NCBI GenBank assembly: GCA_003259005.1
Contig: QLII01000001.1
Coordinates: 2,868,501 to 2,932,500, forward strand
Direction of reading: 5' to 3'
Source of the DNA: Spirosoma telluris
Lineage (GTDB): Bacteria; Bacteroidota; Bacteroidia; Cytophagales; Spirosomataceae
Length of the DNA stretch: 64,000 nucleotides
In this document: positions 11,374-20,949 of the stretch, piece after piece
How positions within the stretch are numbered: position 1 is the first letter of the stretch
How the letters are laid out: each line of letters begins with the position of its first letter
The notes under the pieces: generated by a model
Databases searched by the model: none
Told to the model about the DNA's origin: nothing
Seen by the model: the letters and a program-made list of their open reading frames with translations, nothing else
Program-made: the position numbers and the translations under genes

Positions 11374-11399
11374 AAAAAAAGCCGCTCCTGAGGAGCGGC
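11374..11399 (-). terminator. Rho-independent terminator after the propeller/beta-barrel gene
   Basis: On the minus strand an 8-bp GC-rich stem (GCCGCTCC / GGAGCGGC, short loop) is followed by a run of T residues (the A run at 11374-11380 on the plus strand). It lies 26 bp after the stop codon at 11425, a classic intrinsic terminator. Confidence 0.9.
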
Positions 11400-11424
11400 T
11401 TTGTCATGCTGGATGTTCTTTTAG

Positions 11425-14400
11425 CTAGAAATCGTAGCCAAGAGTCAGGTAGGCTATAGGCTTACCTACCGTTTTGTCTTCGAGACCCCAGGCATAATCG
11501 AATTTCACAAAGTACCCAAAAATCATAGTCCGTACACCAGCCCCATACCCAATAAGGAATGGGTTTTTAAAGTTCGTAACAATTGCCCGAAACGGTATAC
11601 TCCCTCCACCAACCACTTCTGTATTCAGGCTGTTTTGCTGGCTGAATGGCCCGCTGCCAGTCCAGGCAGTTCCAATGTCGGTGAAGGCAACTAGCTGAAG
11701 ATTTCGCAGGAAATTCGAGGTTATATTGCCCCGATATAGGTAGCGAATTAAGGGTAGCCGAAGTTCTGCATTAAAGAGCATGTAGCTGTTTCCCGTAAGC
11801 TTACCTTGCCGGAATCCCCGCAGTGGAGCGGCAAAATCCAGGAAGAATACGTCACGGTAATCATAAGGAACCTCGTTACGCATTGTGTTTGGAACCAACA
11901 GTGGATTCGACGCCACCTGCTCTTTCGGATTCGGACCAATCCAGTTTTCCATACCACCCAACGTACTCTTCTTGGGAGCTGACCCACCCGATTGGCTGAA
12001 TGCGAAACGGGTAGCTAAAATCAGATCACGATGAATTTTCTGGTAGTGTCGTAAATCAAGCGACAGGCGTCGGAAACCGTCTGACGAAGACCTTAAGCCC
12101 GCATATTCTTCATAGCGAAGTTTAGCTTTTGTACCTGTCAGCATATTCATGCCATTCACCTGCGTATTGTCGAAAACAAATTCACCCCGAATTCCTGCAT
12201 AATCCGATACGCGGTCTGGCTCCGAAAAAGAAGACAGATCAATCAGCCGGGTTAGGGCATAGAACGGTGACACAGTAAAGCGGCTGTTGACTGAAATCGG
12301 GTAGGAAGCCGATACGGCAAAGCGATTATACCGATATTTTTGAAGCAACCCCCCTCCGTCCACAAACAGCGTCTGACGATCAGCCCGGGCTCCATAATCA
12401 ATCCGGTGGGTTAAGTTTGTGTATTCAGCAAACAAGTCGCTGTTACGCAGGGTGTTGGTCAGACTGATGAACCCACCCGCACGAAGTACATGGTTTTCCA
12501 GTAAATCGGTTAACGTCACTTCCTGCGCATAGCCAAAGCCTTTAATTGGATCGATGCGCCAGTTCGATGGAGCTTCATTAACACCAAACGTCGCTTTGTA
12601 ATCAAATGGCCCCCGAATGGTGATGTTCTCCCGACGACGATTTCGGGGCAGCGTAGTGGTCAGACTTGGCGAAACGCCACCCGATACAGTACGACGTTGC
12701 CGGTATTCGGTTGACTTTAGCACTTCGGGGTCGAACTGGTAGTTATCTGTATCGACTTCTCCGGGTTCCAGGGCCAGTCTTTTGGTTGGATCAGGCTGCA
12801 CCCCAGCAGTTGAGGTACGACCCGCGCTACTGGTATCGGCAGTCGCGCGGCCACTCTGCTTTGTTGTATCCGTTTTTGCTTCACTTACTCGGGATGCATT
12901 GGCACGTACCGTACTTAAGCTTCGTTGAGTAGGCGGCACCTGTACCGACTGATTTAAATTCAATTGCGACCGAAATCCAATGAACTCATCCCCGTTTTTC
13001 AATGTGCTGTACACAAACCCACCATTAGCCGGATTAAGATCGTATAAATGGATGCTTTGCGGGAAAGCTGTTATCTGACTTAACGCTTTGCTTTCGGTAT
13101 TGAGTCGGTAAAGATTCCGAATGCCATACACGTCGTTCAGGAAATAAACTGTCGATTCACCAGCCGGAATAGGCTGGGTTGCATGAGAAAGGGAATCGGT
13201 TAGCCGGGCTACCGATAAATTGCGGGCGCTTCCCTCATGCGTGAACAGCATCATTTGATCCCGAATGGTTTTATACGAACCCTTGTCAACGCCAAGAGTA
13301 TCTTCCCTTCGGTTCGAGCTAAATATCACCTGCTGGGCTGTGCGCCCGATGAATGTAGGGTATAAATCGTCGTAGAGGTCATTAGTTAATTGCTGATAAG
13401 AACCCCGGTTGATGCTGTACAAAAACAGATCATTTTGCCCTTTTCGTTCAGCACTTAAAATCAGGCTGCCCCCGTCTTCTGAAGCATCCATCCAGACAAC
13501 CTGCGATAATCCGTTTACTTTACGCTTAAATTGCCGCTTAGCCTTCTTCTCAAAACCGTTATACTGATATAGGTTGGTTTCGCCAAGTTCATCGGTAATA
13601 ATCAACAGGTTATTGTCTTTCTGCCAGGCGACCAACGGTGTACTTGTATGCGTTGCCTGCCCGTCGAGCCGATAGCCTCCTGATAGAACGGTCGATTTTT
13701 TATGGTTCGATGTCGTCACAACCTCGACATGAAATTTACCATCCCGTAGAATTGTATAAGCGATAAACTGTTTATCAGGGCTTAGTTTCAGACTTACTAA
13801 CGAAGACTTATCGTCCGCCGAACCAACTTTAAGCTGAAAATCGTCGGCACCTTGCTGATAGGATTGGGCTACACTGGTGGCCATACCCAGGTAATACTCA
13901 CGCCATTCACGCAGAAACCGACTATAGGGCACCCCGAGTGTACTGGAAATACTGCTCTGCTCATTTCGAATAATGCGCGTCAGGTTCAGAATATTCGATA
14001 CATTATCGCGACCATAGCGCTGAACAATATAGTTCCAGATCGAATGCCCTACCCGCTCGGCCTCGGCTCCTGATAGCAGCGACGGTTTTTTAACAGGACG
14101 TGTCAGCGAGACATCCCGCATGTAATCATCCAGTTCCAGACTATTTCCTTCTGCGATATACGACGCAATACCCGGCATAAACCAGTCGGGCAGTGTAAGT
14201 AACAGTGAACTCTGAAGCGCATCCTTCAGACTACCTCCATAAAGCATGTCATATACGAATAACATGGAGATATCATGTACAATCTGCTTCCGAAAGCTGA
14301 TTTGATCGCCCGTGAAAGCCAGTTCCACCCGCGATTTAGACAGGTTCTGTTCCCGACTACTCAGTCCGCTCTGCGAATTAAGGCCAATGTTACTTTGGGC

Positions 14401-14697
14401 TAATTCGGCCGGAGAGTTAAATAAGAAAACTTTAACCCGATTGTAAGGCGTATAGCCGAGTAATTCGGTAATTCGATCGAACTCCGATTCGGCATATTGC
14501 GCTGTTAGGTTGGCAATCTGGTTACCATCCTGATAATAGTAGATCTCGAAATTCGAGGTACGGACGATTTTCCACTCGAAATTCCGGTATTGAATCCGGT
14601 TCTTTCCGAATCGTTCCAGCGACGGATAGTTTTGCGCCGTAGCTACGCTCAACCCGCTCAGCCACAGGCATACTAACAGAATGTATTGATTTCGCAT
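11425..14697 (-). CDS. Peptidase-MA-like / TolB-type propeller / outer-membrane barrel protein
   Basis: The protein has 1090 residues and a signal peptide ending near ATAQ (about residue 22). The N-terminal part (about 40-270) resembles peptidase MA-like domains, with the typical WF-MPGIASYIAEG stretch near 172-184. The metal-binding HExxH position reads HDISM at 141-145, so catalysis is doubtful. Residues about 290-560 contain TolB/WD40-like propeller blades, a Ser/Thr-rich linker follows (about 580-650), and the C-terminal 400 residues look like a D15/BamA-type beta-barrel ending in a terminal phenylalanine. Proteins with this architecture occur in Bacteroidota and are usually named TolB-like. 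An envelope location is well supported; the precise role is unknown. Confidence 0.8.
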   Translation of the reverse strand: MRNQYILLVCLWLSGLSVATAQNYPSLERFGKNRIQYRNFEWKIVRTSNFEIYYYQDGNQIANLTAQYAESEFDRITELLGYTPYNRVKVFLFNSPAELAQSNIGLNSQSGLSSREQNLSKSRVELAFTGDQISFRKQIVHDISMLFVYDMLYGGSLKDALQSSLLLTLPDWFMPGIASYIAEGNSLELDDYMRDVSLTRPVKKPSLLSGAEAERVGHSIWNYIVQRYGRDNVSNILNLTRIIRNEQSSISSTLGVPYSRFLREWREYYLGMATSVAQSYQQGADDFQLKVGSADDKSSLVSLKLSPDKQFIAYTILRDGKFHVEVVTTSNHKKSTVLSGGYRLDGQATHTSTPLVAWQKDNNLLIITDELGETNLYQYNGFEKKAKRQFKRKVNGLSQVVWMDASEDGGSLILSAERKGQNDLFLYSINRGSYQQLTNDLYDDLYPTFIGRTAQQVIFSSNRREDTLGVDKGSYKTIRDQMMLFTHEGSARNLSVARLTDSLSHATQPIPAGESTVYFLNDVYGIRNLYRLNTESKALSQITAFPQSIHLYDLNPANGGFVYSTLKNGDEFIGFRSQLNLNQSVQVPPTQRSLSTVRANASRVSEAKTDTTKQSGRATADTSSAGRTSTAGVQPDPTKRLALEPGEVDTDNYQFDPEVLKSTEYRQRRTVSGGVSPSLTTTLPRNRRRENITIRGPFDYKATFGVNEAPSNWRIDPIKGFGYAQEVTLTDLLENHVLRAGGFISLTNTLRNSDLFAEYTNLTHRIDYGARADRQTLFVDGGGLLQKYRYNRFAVSASYPISVNSRFTVSPFYALTRLIDLSSFSEPDRVSDYAGIRGEFVFDNTQVNGMNMLTGTKAKLRYEEYAGLRSSSDGFRRLSLDLRHYQKIHRDLILATRFAFSQSGGSAPKKSTLGGMENWIGPNPKEQVASNPLLVPNTMRNEVPYDYRDVFFLDFAAPLRGFRQGKLTGNSYMLFNAELRLPLIRYLYRGNITSNFLRNLQLVAFTDIGTAWTGSGPFSQQNSLNTEVVGGGSIPFRAIVTNFKNPFLIGYGAGVRTMIFGYFVKFDYAWGLEDKTVGKPIAYLTLGYDF

Positions 14698-14814
14698 AAC
14701 AAGACAACCAGTACACCACGCTCCTCTTAAGCAGACAATGGCGTTTAATGACTGAATACTACCTAAAAAAGATGAATTTTCGATGCATTACATCTACTAT
14801 TCTGATTCGTGTTA

Positions 14815-15867
14815 CTATAACGAAACATACCGACTAATATTCGCTTCCGGTTCTAAATCTTCGCCATCTAATAGGTGTCGGGCAAACTGTTCGGCCAAAT
14901 ACGGTGCCAGTGACACTCCTTTTGTACCCATTCCCCCAAAAATGCCAACTGTTGGCTTAGTTGGGTGCAGTCCAATAAATGGTCGCCGGTCTTTGGTTGA
15001 CGGACGAATGCCAGCCTGTTGCGCAACTACCTGATAAGGCACTTTCAGCAATTCACGAACTTTTGATTCTAAAAACTCACGACCATCCTTCGTTGTTTGC
15101 CAATCCAGATCGTGCCAGCTATAGGTAGCCCCAATTTTTACTAACCCATTCCGAACGGGCAAAATAAAAATTCCCTGATTAACTATATTCTTAATAGAAT
15201 AGCCCTCAACAACCGCCGTCAGAAGTTGTCCTTTCACAGGATTGTAAGGAAGCCAGTCAAATAACGGATTCTCGCGGGCTTGCACTCCATCACAAAATAT
15301 AACTTTCCCAACAGTAACGCCCTTCAATTCTACCTTATCATCGCTGATCGTCAGGTCATCGAAGCTAACTCGTCCTTCAAAGTATTGATTTTTTTTTATA
15401 AAATAACCCTTTATAATTCGGACAAACTCAGTTAAATCCAGCCAGCCAGCCTGTGTTACTTCAAGTCCGCCAAACGGATTGTCAATAAATGAACTATACT
15501 GCTGATTATCAATATTTTTAGAAATGTATTGCTGCACATCAGGGTCGTTGGTTAACGCCGTATAGCTCGCTTGCTCGGCCATTGACCGAAATGGGCGGTA
15601 AATATTTTTAGGATGAAAGAAGCGAACATGAAGTTCCTGCTCAATACCACTATAAAAATGATGCAGAAACGGAAACAGCTCGTTAGCTTTCCAGGTATGA
15701 ACGAGTTTTCGGCCGGTCAACGGATTGACAATACCAGCAGCTACCGACGAGGCCGACGGAAGGGCAGGATCATCGGCCAGGATTACGGAGCACCCGCGCT
15801 GGTCGAGTGTCCAGGCCAGCACCGACCCGGCCACTCCCTGACCTACTAGTAGAAAGTCGGCAGTCAT
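14815..15867 (-). CDS. FAD-dependent oxidoreductase, DAO family
   Basis: The 350-residue protein begins with a dinucleotide-binding beta-alpha-beta fold (LVGQGVAGSVLAWTL, residues about 7-21, of GxGxxG type), followed by an acidic strand end and the SSVAAGIVNPLTGR stretch typical of the MnmC C-terminal/DadA-like branch of the D-amino acid oxidase family. A second cofactor-contacting region (GIFGGMGTKGVSLAPYLAE) lies near the C-terminus. The family oxidises amine substrates with FAD; the substrate here cannot be told. It is transcribed leftward. Its start codon is separated from the cytidylate kinase stop by about 110 bp of repeat-rich sequence, so the two may or may not share a transcript. 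Confidence 0.8.
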   Translation of the reverse strand: MTADFLLVGQGVAGSVLAWTLDQRGCSVILADDPALPSASSVAAGIVNPLTGRKLVHTWKANELFPFLHHFYSGIEQELHVRFFHPKNIYRPFRSMAEQASYTALTNDPDVQQYISKNIDNQQYSSFIDNPFGGLEVTQAGWLDLTEFVRIIKGYFIKKNQYFEGRVSFDDLTISDDKVELKGVTVGKVIFCDGVQARENPLFDWLPYNPVKGQLLTAVVEGYSIKNIVNQGIFILPVRNGLVKIGATYSWHDLDWQTTKDGREFLESKVRELLKVPYQVVAQQAGIRPSTKDRRPFIGLHPTKPTVGIFGGMGTKGVSLAPYLAEQFARHLLDGEDLEPEANISRYVSL

Positions 15868-15883
15868 TCGTATTTTGTGGAGT

Positions 15884-15985
15884 AAGTGAAATGGGTGGAG
15901 TAAGTGGAAGTAGTAAAGTGAGTGGAAGTAGTGAAATGAGTGCTGTAGGCAATGTACTTAATTGACTCACTCCACCTACTTCACT
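15884..15985. repeat. Imperfect inverted repeat built of AGTGGAAGTAGT-like words
   Basis: Left arm 15884-15905 and right arm 15964-15985 pair over about 18 of 22 bases. The intervening sequence repeats degenerate words such as agtggaagtagt and gtggagtaagt. The right arm overlaps the last codons and stop of the cytidylate kinase gene. It belongs to the collection of intergenic palindromes described in the findings. Confidence 0.7.
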
Positions 15986-16691
15986 AACATCTTTTGCCCT
16001 CTTTTGCGGTGAAGTTGGGCCAGTCGCTGATCGGCCAGTTCGATCACCCAATCAACCTGCTCTTCAATGGTCATGTGTGATGTATCCAGCAGTGTCGCAT
16101 CAGGAGCCTGCACAAGGGGCTTTCGGCACGCGTTGTATCAATATGGTCCCGCTTTTCAAGATTATTAATTATATCCTGAAGGTTAACCAGTTCCCCTTTT
16201 GCCAGTAACTCCTGCTGCCGGCGTTTGGCTCGGGTATAGGTATCGGCAGTCATAAATACTTTCACTTCGGCATCGGGAAAAACTTTCGTGCCAATGTCTC
16301 GCCCATCCATCACAACCCCCCGCCGACGGCCCATTTTCTGTTGTTGTGCTACCAAAGCCCAACGGACTTCGGGGATAGCGCTCACCTCACTCACAATGTT
16401 TGAGATGTACATTTTGCGGATTTCTTCCTCTACGTTCAGGCCGTTCAGGCAGGTTTCATTCCGGCCGGTACGTGCATTATGGTTGAATGTAATATGGATT
16501 TTTTCCAGGGCTTCTTCTACTTCTCTCTGGCTGGAAAGGGCAACATGTTCCTGGATAAAGAACAGGCTGACAGCGCGATACATAGCGCCGGTATCAATAT
16601 AACCATAGCCCATCCGGGCGGCTACTGCCTTAGCAGTTGTGCTCTTCCCACAGCTAGAATATCCGTCAATGGCAATCACTATTTTCGGCAT
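15976..16691 (-). CDS. cmk: Cytidylate kinase (one frameshift near 16116-16119)
   Basis: The enzyme phosphorylates CMP and dCMP with ATP in the cytoplasm. The P-loop is IDGYSSCGKST near the N-terminus, followed by GYIDTGAMYRA and the signature VVMDGRDIGTKVFPDA; all are typical of Cmk. The uninterrupted frame ends early in LCRLLMRHCWIHHT after the conserved DTTRAESPL. Adding one base to the GGGG run at 16116-16119 restores the expected ending (LVQAPDATLLDTSHMTIEEQ and so on) to a stop at 15976. The corrected span is 717 bases, or 238 residues, a normal family length. I chose the start at 16691 (MPKIVIAIDG); an in-frame ATG at 16736 would add 15 residues. Confidence 0.9.
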
Positions 16692-16812
16692 GAATAGTGG
16701 GTCCGCGAAGCGGTAATGGTTTAACAAATTAACCACAAAAAATGGTGTATAGTTAAGTAAGTTATTAGTCGGCGCCTTAGTAAACTAACTTAGCTAGTCC
16801 ACAAAACACTAA

Positions 16813-17379
16813 CTAACGATTGGTAGATGAGGAGTTTAGCTCTCGGTGCTCAGCGCGAAGGATAGCGAAAATATGTTCGTCTAAATACTGATTGTTTTTA
16901 ACCGCTGCTTTCCGATGAATTGCTTCATGTGTATAGCCAGCGGTTTCAAGTACACGCATAGAGCCTATATTCCCTTCCAATACGCACGCAAAGATGCGAT
17001 TAACCTGGAAATTCTGAAAGATATAGTTTGTCATAATTGGTACGGCCTGGGTCATAATCCCTCTACCCCAGTAGTCTTCACTAACCCAGTACCCTATTTC
17101 AGCATTATACCGATAGATATCGTCCTTCACAGTGAAGCCAATATTGCCCACTGCCTGCCCATTTATGTCAACCGCCAGATTATTGGGTTGCTGGTAGGAT
17201 TTGTTTGAGCGTACCCACGAATGGGCATCACGGGGTGTATAAGGATATGGAAAAAAGTCGCGGACGTTGTTCCAGATATGCCGATTGCTGGCATGTCGAA
17301 CCAACGACTCTTCGTCGCCCTCGCGCCAGGGACGAAGTTGGCCGATAGAAAGAGGAAAGCAGATCAACGTAGTAGTCAA
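16813..17379 (-). CDS. GNAT acetyltransferase, RimJ/RimL type
   Basis: This 188-residue protein fits the GNAT fold used by RimJ/RimL-like enzymes: an N-terminal LRPWREGDEESLVRHA segment, central strands (VGNIGFTVKDD, AEIGYWV) and the acetyl-CoA binding segment DYWGRGIMTQAVPIM, then NxGSMRVLETAGY near the C-terminus. These enzymes usually acetylate protein N-termini or small amines; the substrate is not predictable. It lies alone on the minus strand, divergent from the NTF2-like gene at 17623. Confidence 0.85.
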   Translation of the reverse strand: MTTTLICFPLSIGQLRPWREGDEESLVRHASNRHIWNNVRDFFPYPYTPRDAHSWVRSNKSYQQPNNLAVDINGQAVGNIGFTVKDDIYRYNAEIGYWVSEDYWGRGIMTQAVPIMTNYIFQNFQVNRIFACVLEGNIGSMRVLETAGYTHEAIHRKAAVKNNQYLDEHIFAILRAEHRELNSSSTNR

Positions 17380-17622
17380 AGGAGCTCAGGTTAATTATTT
17401 CACTAACAACGCTTACCGCTAAATGTTAGCCCAATACAGGTGTTTTGACACACAAGCTGCATTTGATTTTCCAATACTACGAAATAACTTCATCTCTCCC
17501 CTACCCTATTTCACTCCCAAGCAACTGATATTCGTCAGAAAATGCAAACGCCTGCCTTCTGAGAACAGTAGCTTTGACTTATCCAATTGGGGAACAAGTT
17601 TTCTATTTGGTAAGTCAAGCAC

Positions 17623-18099
17623 ATGAACGCAAGAGAAGAGCTAAAAAAAGAGGCTTCTAAACAGGCAGATGAAGCCGCGATCCGGCAGGTTTTTGCCCAG
17701 TTGGCAACCGCCTGGGATCTGGGTGATGCCAACATCTTTTCGGAATGCCTGACCAACGATTGCGACTACGTTACCTTTGCAGGTCAGCACATCATCGGTA
17801 AAGAAGCAAATCGGCAGATACACCACGAGTTATTCAATTCATGGGCCCTCAAAGGCTCCACCATGCACCCAACAGCTGAACAACCCTCAATAGCTTTTCT
17901 CAGTAATACAGTAGCCCTTGTTCACTCTACGGGTACGATTAAATTACGCTTTCAGAAGACTCCCCCATTAAATCGACTCTCGATTCAAACGATGGTGCTG
18001 ACCAAAAACGATGGTCAATGGAAAATCCGGGCCTTTCACAACTGTCGCGTTCAACGGCCAGGGTTGTTCCAGCGCTTACTTATGATCTTAAAAAAATAG
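17623..18099 (+). CDS. NTF2/SnoaL-like protein
   Basis: The 158-residue protein resembles the SnoaL-like, SgcJ/EcaC group of the NTF2-like superfamily: an N-terminal helix pair (QVFAQLATAWDLGDANIFSE), the CDYVTFAGQHIIGKEAN segment, and a final strand region (LTKNDGQWKIRAFHN). There is no signal peptide, so it is cytoplasmic. Members are small-molecule binders or enzymes, and many have no known activity. The next gene on the strand is the pentapeptide/LytS kinase, 83 bp downstream beyond an inverted repeat whose left arm overlaps this gene's stop codon. Confidence 0.75.
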   Translation: MNAREELKKEASKQADEAAIRQVFAQLATAWDLGDANIFSECLTNDCDYVTFAGQHIIGKEANRQIHHELFNSWALKGSTMHPTAEQPSIAFLSNTVALVHSTGTIKLRFQKTPPLNRLSIQTMVLTKNDGQWKIRAFHNCRVQRPGLFQRLLMILKK

Positions 18100-18168
18100 T
18101 CAGTAAGTGGGTAAGTGGCTGATGCAAGAGTATTGCTTATGCCTCTATCACTTATTAACTTACTGACT
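18098..18168. repeat. Intergenic inverted repeat with AGTAAGT words
   Basis: An 11-bp perfect core (agtcagtaagt at 18098-18108 against 18158-18168) continues imperfectly inward through related words (gggtaagtgg against cacttattaac). The left arm includes the TAG stop of the NTF2-like gene. It lies between two co-directional genes. Confidence 0.75.
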
Positions 18169-18182
18169 TACTAACTATTGAA

Positions 18183-19657
18183 ATGACCCGCGAACAACTT
18201 ATCGGCACGATTGGCAAAAATGGTCGACGGCTCAATATGATGGGCTCAGACCTGGCTAACTTTGATTTCAGTGGCCTCGATTTAAGCCAGGCCGATTTCC
18301 GTTTTTCAAACCTCGACAAAGCTAATTTTCGCGGAGCTATTCTTCGGGGAGCCGATTTGAGTTTTTCAAACTTAAGCGGTGCCACCTTTGCCGACGCCGA
18401 TTTGTACGAAGCCAATTTAAATTTCTGCTCGCTGGAAAATGTTGATCTGAGCGGGCCAATGTAGAAGGGGCTACTTTCAATTTCGCCGGACGGAGTAAAT
18501 ACCGCAATCCCGTTGAAACTCGTCCGGAGCCTATTACGCTAACTACTATTCTTCAGAAGCCAGGCTGGGGCACGCTTATTGGCATGTTTTTAGGTGCTCT
18601 ACTCGTATATGGCTGTAATGCAATCATCTATTTTACGAACCTGATTATCAACGCGAATGACCCTACGATGGCGGGCCTGTATCGGTTCCTGATCGTACAG
18701 AATATGACCAATGGCGCCGTTGTGTTTCTCTTAACATGGGCGTTGTCAGGCTGGCTTACTCATCAACTCCCATCCATCTGGCAACGTCATCTGGTGGTTA
18801 GTTTTGCTGTTTTGGTTAGCATTATCGCCATCAATACGGGCTTATATTTTGTACTACTCAAGCCTTATGTCGACGAATTGATGAAGCGGCCAGGGCTAAT
18901 TGAGGAAACAGCTCCCTGGTATATTTACGCGCTGGGCGACTTGCTGATTGCCAATATTTTCCTGTATGTCTTGCAACAGGGTCGTCAACTCACCCGAAAA
19001 CTCTCAGAGCAGGAGTTTCAGTTGCTCAATATGGAAAAGCTGAAAACCCGCGCTGAACTAGATGCCTTACAGGCGAAGATAAATCCTCATTTCCTATACA
19101 ACGCGCTCAATAGTATTGCCAGCTTAGTACATGACGACCCCGACAAAGCCGAAGAAATGACGCTACTATTGTCAAAGCTCTTTCGGTATTCGACCGGACG
19201 GGATGGCGAACTCTTTGCTAGTCTGGCCGACGAACTGGAGATGGTGCGTACCTATCTGCAAGTAGAGCAAGTACGTTTTGGTAATCGACTTACGTTCAGC
19301 GTAGAAGTGTCTGATCCCGCGCTAAATGAGTTAAAACTCCCCCAGTTTTTATTACAACCCATTGTCGAAAATGCGATTAAACATGGTATTGCCAAACGCG
19401 CTGACGCCGGCCGGATTGATGTTCGGATTTATGAGAAAAACGGCGAGCTAAATCTCTGCGTCCACGACAATGGCCCCGGCTTTCCCGACGACATGGACGG
19501 TGGCTATGGGCTTCGAAGTATTCAGGACAAACTAAAATTACTCTATGGCGACGACGCTCGGGTAGAGCTTCAGAACTGGCCCCTCAAGCAGGTTCTGCTT
19601 TCTATCCTAATGACTAAAATCAAAAGCAGTCACGCTTCATTAACGCCTGAGGCCTAA
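18183..19657 (+). CDS. Pentapeptide-repeat / LytS-type sensor histidine kinase fusion (one frameshift near 18453-18455)
   Basis: Residues about 15-110 are pentapeptide repeats (ANFDFSGLDLSQADFRFSNL and similar). The frame then stops as LSGPM, but adding one G to the GGG run at 18453-18455 gives LSGANVEGATFNFAGRSKYRN and joins directly to the downstream frame. That frame has about four membrane segments and a histidine-kinase core of the LytS/YehU type (phospho-acceptor region KINPHFLYNALNSIASL; ATP-binding HDNGPGFPDD). The corrected gene is 1476 bases, 491 residues. It is followed 12 bp later by its likely partner, a LytTR regulator. A cytoplasmic pentapeptide domain fused ahead of the membrane part is unusual; its role may be signal input or protein contact. 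Confidence 0.82.
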
Positions 19658-19669
19658 TCTCAACCACTT

Positions 19670-20452
19670 ATGGTACTCCCCTTACGAACAATACTCGTCG
19701 ATGACGAATCACTGGCAATCAGTCGACTAAAACGTCTTTTGGACAAACACCGCGATACAGTAGAAATCATAGGTGAAGCCCCCAATGGAGCCGAAGGCCT
19801 GACGCTCATCGAAGCTGAACGGCCAGATCTGATTTTTTTGGACATTGAAATGCCCTTACTCAATGGCTTCGAAATGCTCTCCCGACTGACCACCATGCCG
19901 ATGGTAGTGTTTGCCACCGCGTTCAACCAGTACGCGATTCGGGCCTTTGAAGAAAACTCCATTGATTATCTACTGAAGCCCATTGAGGCCGAACGATTGA
20001 GCCGTACCATCCAGAAAATCAAACTATTAGCCGAACGAAGCGAAACGAATCAAACGGCAGTCAACCCCATGACTGAGAGCGTCATGCGGCTTCTGGCACA
20101 AATGCAACCGAAGAAAGAAGTTTATTCGATCTCGGTGAAAACAGGAGACAAAATCAAGTTGATTCCCCTCTCCGACATCGCCTATTTCGAAGCCGAAGAT
20201 AAATATGTGTTCTTATCTACAATGGATGGTCAGAAATTCCTGACTACCTACACGCTGACAACGCTGAACGAAAAACTGCCCGATACATTCGTACGCGTCA
20301 GTCGATCAGTCATGGTCAATCGACATAAAATAGCGGAGATTCATCGCCATTTCGACGGCAAGTTCATGCTGGCCATGAACGACAAAAAAGGCACAAAAGT
20401 AACCAGCGGCAGCACGTATGGCGAAGCCGTGCGGCAGTTGATGGAACTTTAA
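19670..20452 (+). CDS. LytTR-family response regulator
   Basis: The 260-residue protein has a receiver domain (residues about 6-120; phospho-acceptor Asp in LIFLDIEMPLLNG, conserved Lys in YLLKPIEAERL) and a C-terminal LytTR DNA-binding domain (about 140-255; IAYFEAEDKYVFL and VRVSRSVMVNRHKI). It starts 12 bp after the LytS-type kinase, so the two form a two-component pair. LytTR regulators bind direct repeats upstream of their targets, often transport or cell-surface genes. A perfect 29-bp inverted repeat begins 5 bp after the stop codon. Confidence 0.93.
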   Translation: MVLPLRTILVDDESLAISRLKRLLDKHRDTVEIIGEAPNGAEGLTLIEAERPDLIFLDIEMPLLNGFEMLSRLTTMPMVVFATAFNQYAIRAFEENSIDYLLKPIEAERLSRTIQKIKLLAERSETNQTAVNPMTESVMRLLAQMQPKKEVYSISVKTGDKIKLIPLSDIAYFEAEDKYVFLSTMDGQKFLTTYTLTTLNEKLPDTFVRVSRSVMVNRHKIAEIHRHFDGKFMLAMNDKKGTKVTSGSTYGEAVRQLMEL

Positions 20453-20457
20453 ATATA

Positions 20458-20538
20458 GAACGCAGATGACACTGATTTTTTATGATCTATACAGATAAAA
20501 TCTGCGAAAATCATAAAAAATCAGTGTCATCTGCGTTC
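20458..20538. repeat. Perfect 29-bp inverted repeat of the GAACGC(A/G)GAT family
   Basis: Left arm 20458-20486 and right arm 20510-20538 are exact reverse complements, with a 23-base loop that contains its own small hairpin (cagat-aaa-atctg). It starts 5 bp after the LytTR regulator stop and ends about 50 bp before the SUI1 gene. The outer word atagaacgc(a/g)gat also opens the repeat at 43727-43850, so these two belong to one family. Confidence 0.95.
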
Positions 20539-20589
20539 CATGTTTTAATCCACGAAACGCCGTAGTTTTGCGTCTAAATCGTGTTGTCC

Positions 20590-20928
20590 ATGAGCAAGAA
20601 AAATCGAACTGTCGGAGTTGTCTATTCCACTGATCCAAACTTCCAGTATCAATCCGACGAGCAGCCCGAAGCCGAAACACTTCCACCTGCTCAGCAGGCG
20701 CTTAAACTATGGCTGGTGAAGTTGGGAGGCAATAAAGTGGTGACGGCGGTGCGGGGCTTCATTGGCACCGAGGCCGATCTGACCGATCTGGGGAAACAAC
20801 TCAAAGCCGCCTGTGGAGCAGGTGGTTCTACTAAAGACGAGGAAATTCTGATTCAGGGCGACCATCGAGATAAGGTGCTGGCATGGCTGACAGGCAAAGG
20901 CTACAAAGCAAAAAAATCAGGAGGCTAA
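20590..20928 (+). CDS. SUI1/eIF1-family translation factor (YciH-like)
   Basis: This is a 112-residue protein starting at the ATG at 20590 (MSKKNRTVGVVYST). The C-terminal two thirds match the SUI1/eIF1 fold: VVTAVRGFIGTEADLTDLGK, LKAACGAGGSTKDEEILIQG and DKVLAWLTGKGYKAKK. Bacterial members (YciH) are homologues of the eukaryotic start-codon fidelity factor; their bacterial role is still unclear. It is separated from the next gene by 21 bp and may be co-transcribed with it. Confidence 0.9.
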   Translation: MSKKNRTVGVVYSTDPNFQYQSDEQPEAETLPPAQQALKLWLVKLGGNKVVTAVRGFIGTEADLTDLGKQLKAACGAGGSTKDEEILIQGDHRDKVLAWLTGKGYKAKKSGG

Positions 20929-20949
20929 CCTAAAAGGAAGACAAGGCTT

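Noticed and set aside
15770..16051. A 93-codon minus-strand frame between the oxidoreductase and cmk
   Set aside because: It overlaps the frameshift-corrected end of cmk and the start of the oxidoreductase in other frames and has repeat-derived composition.
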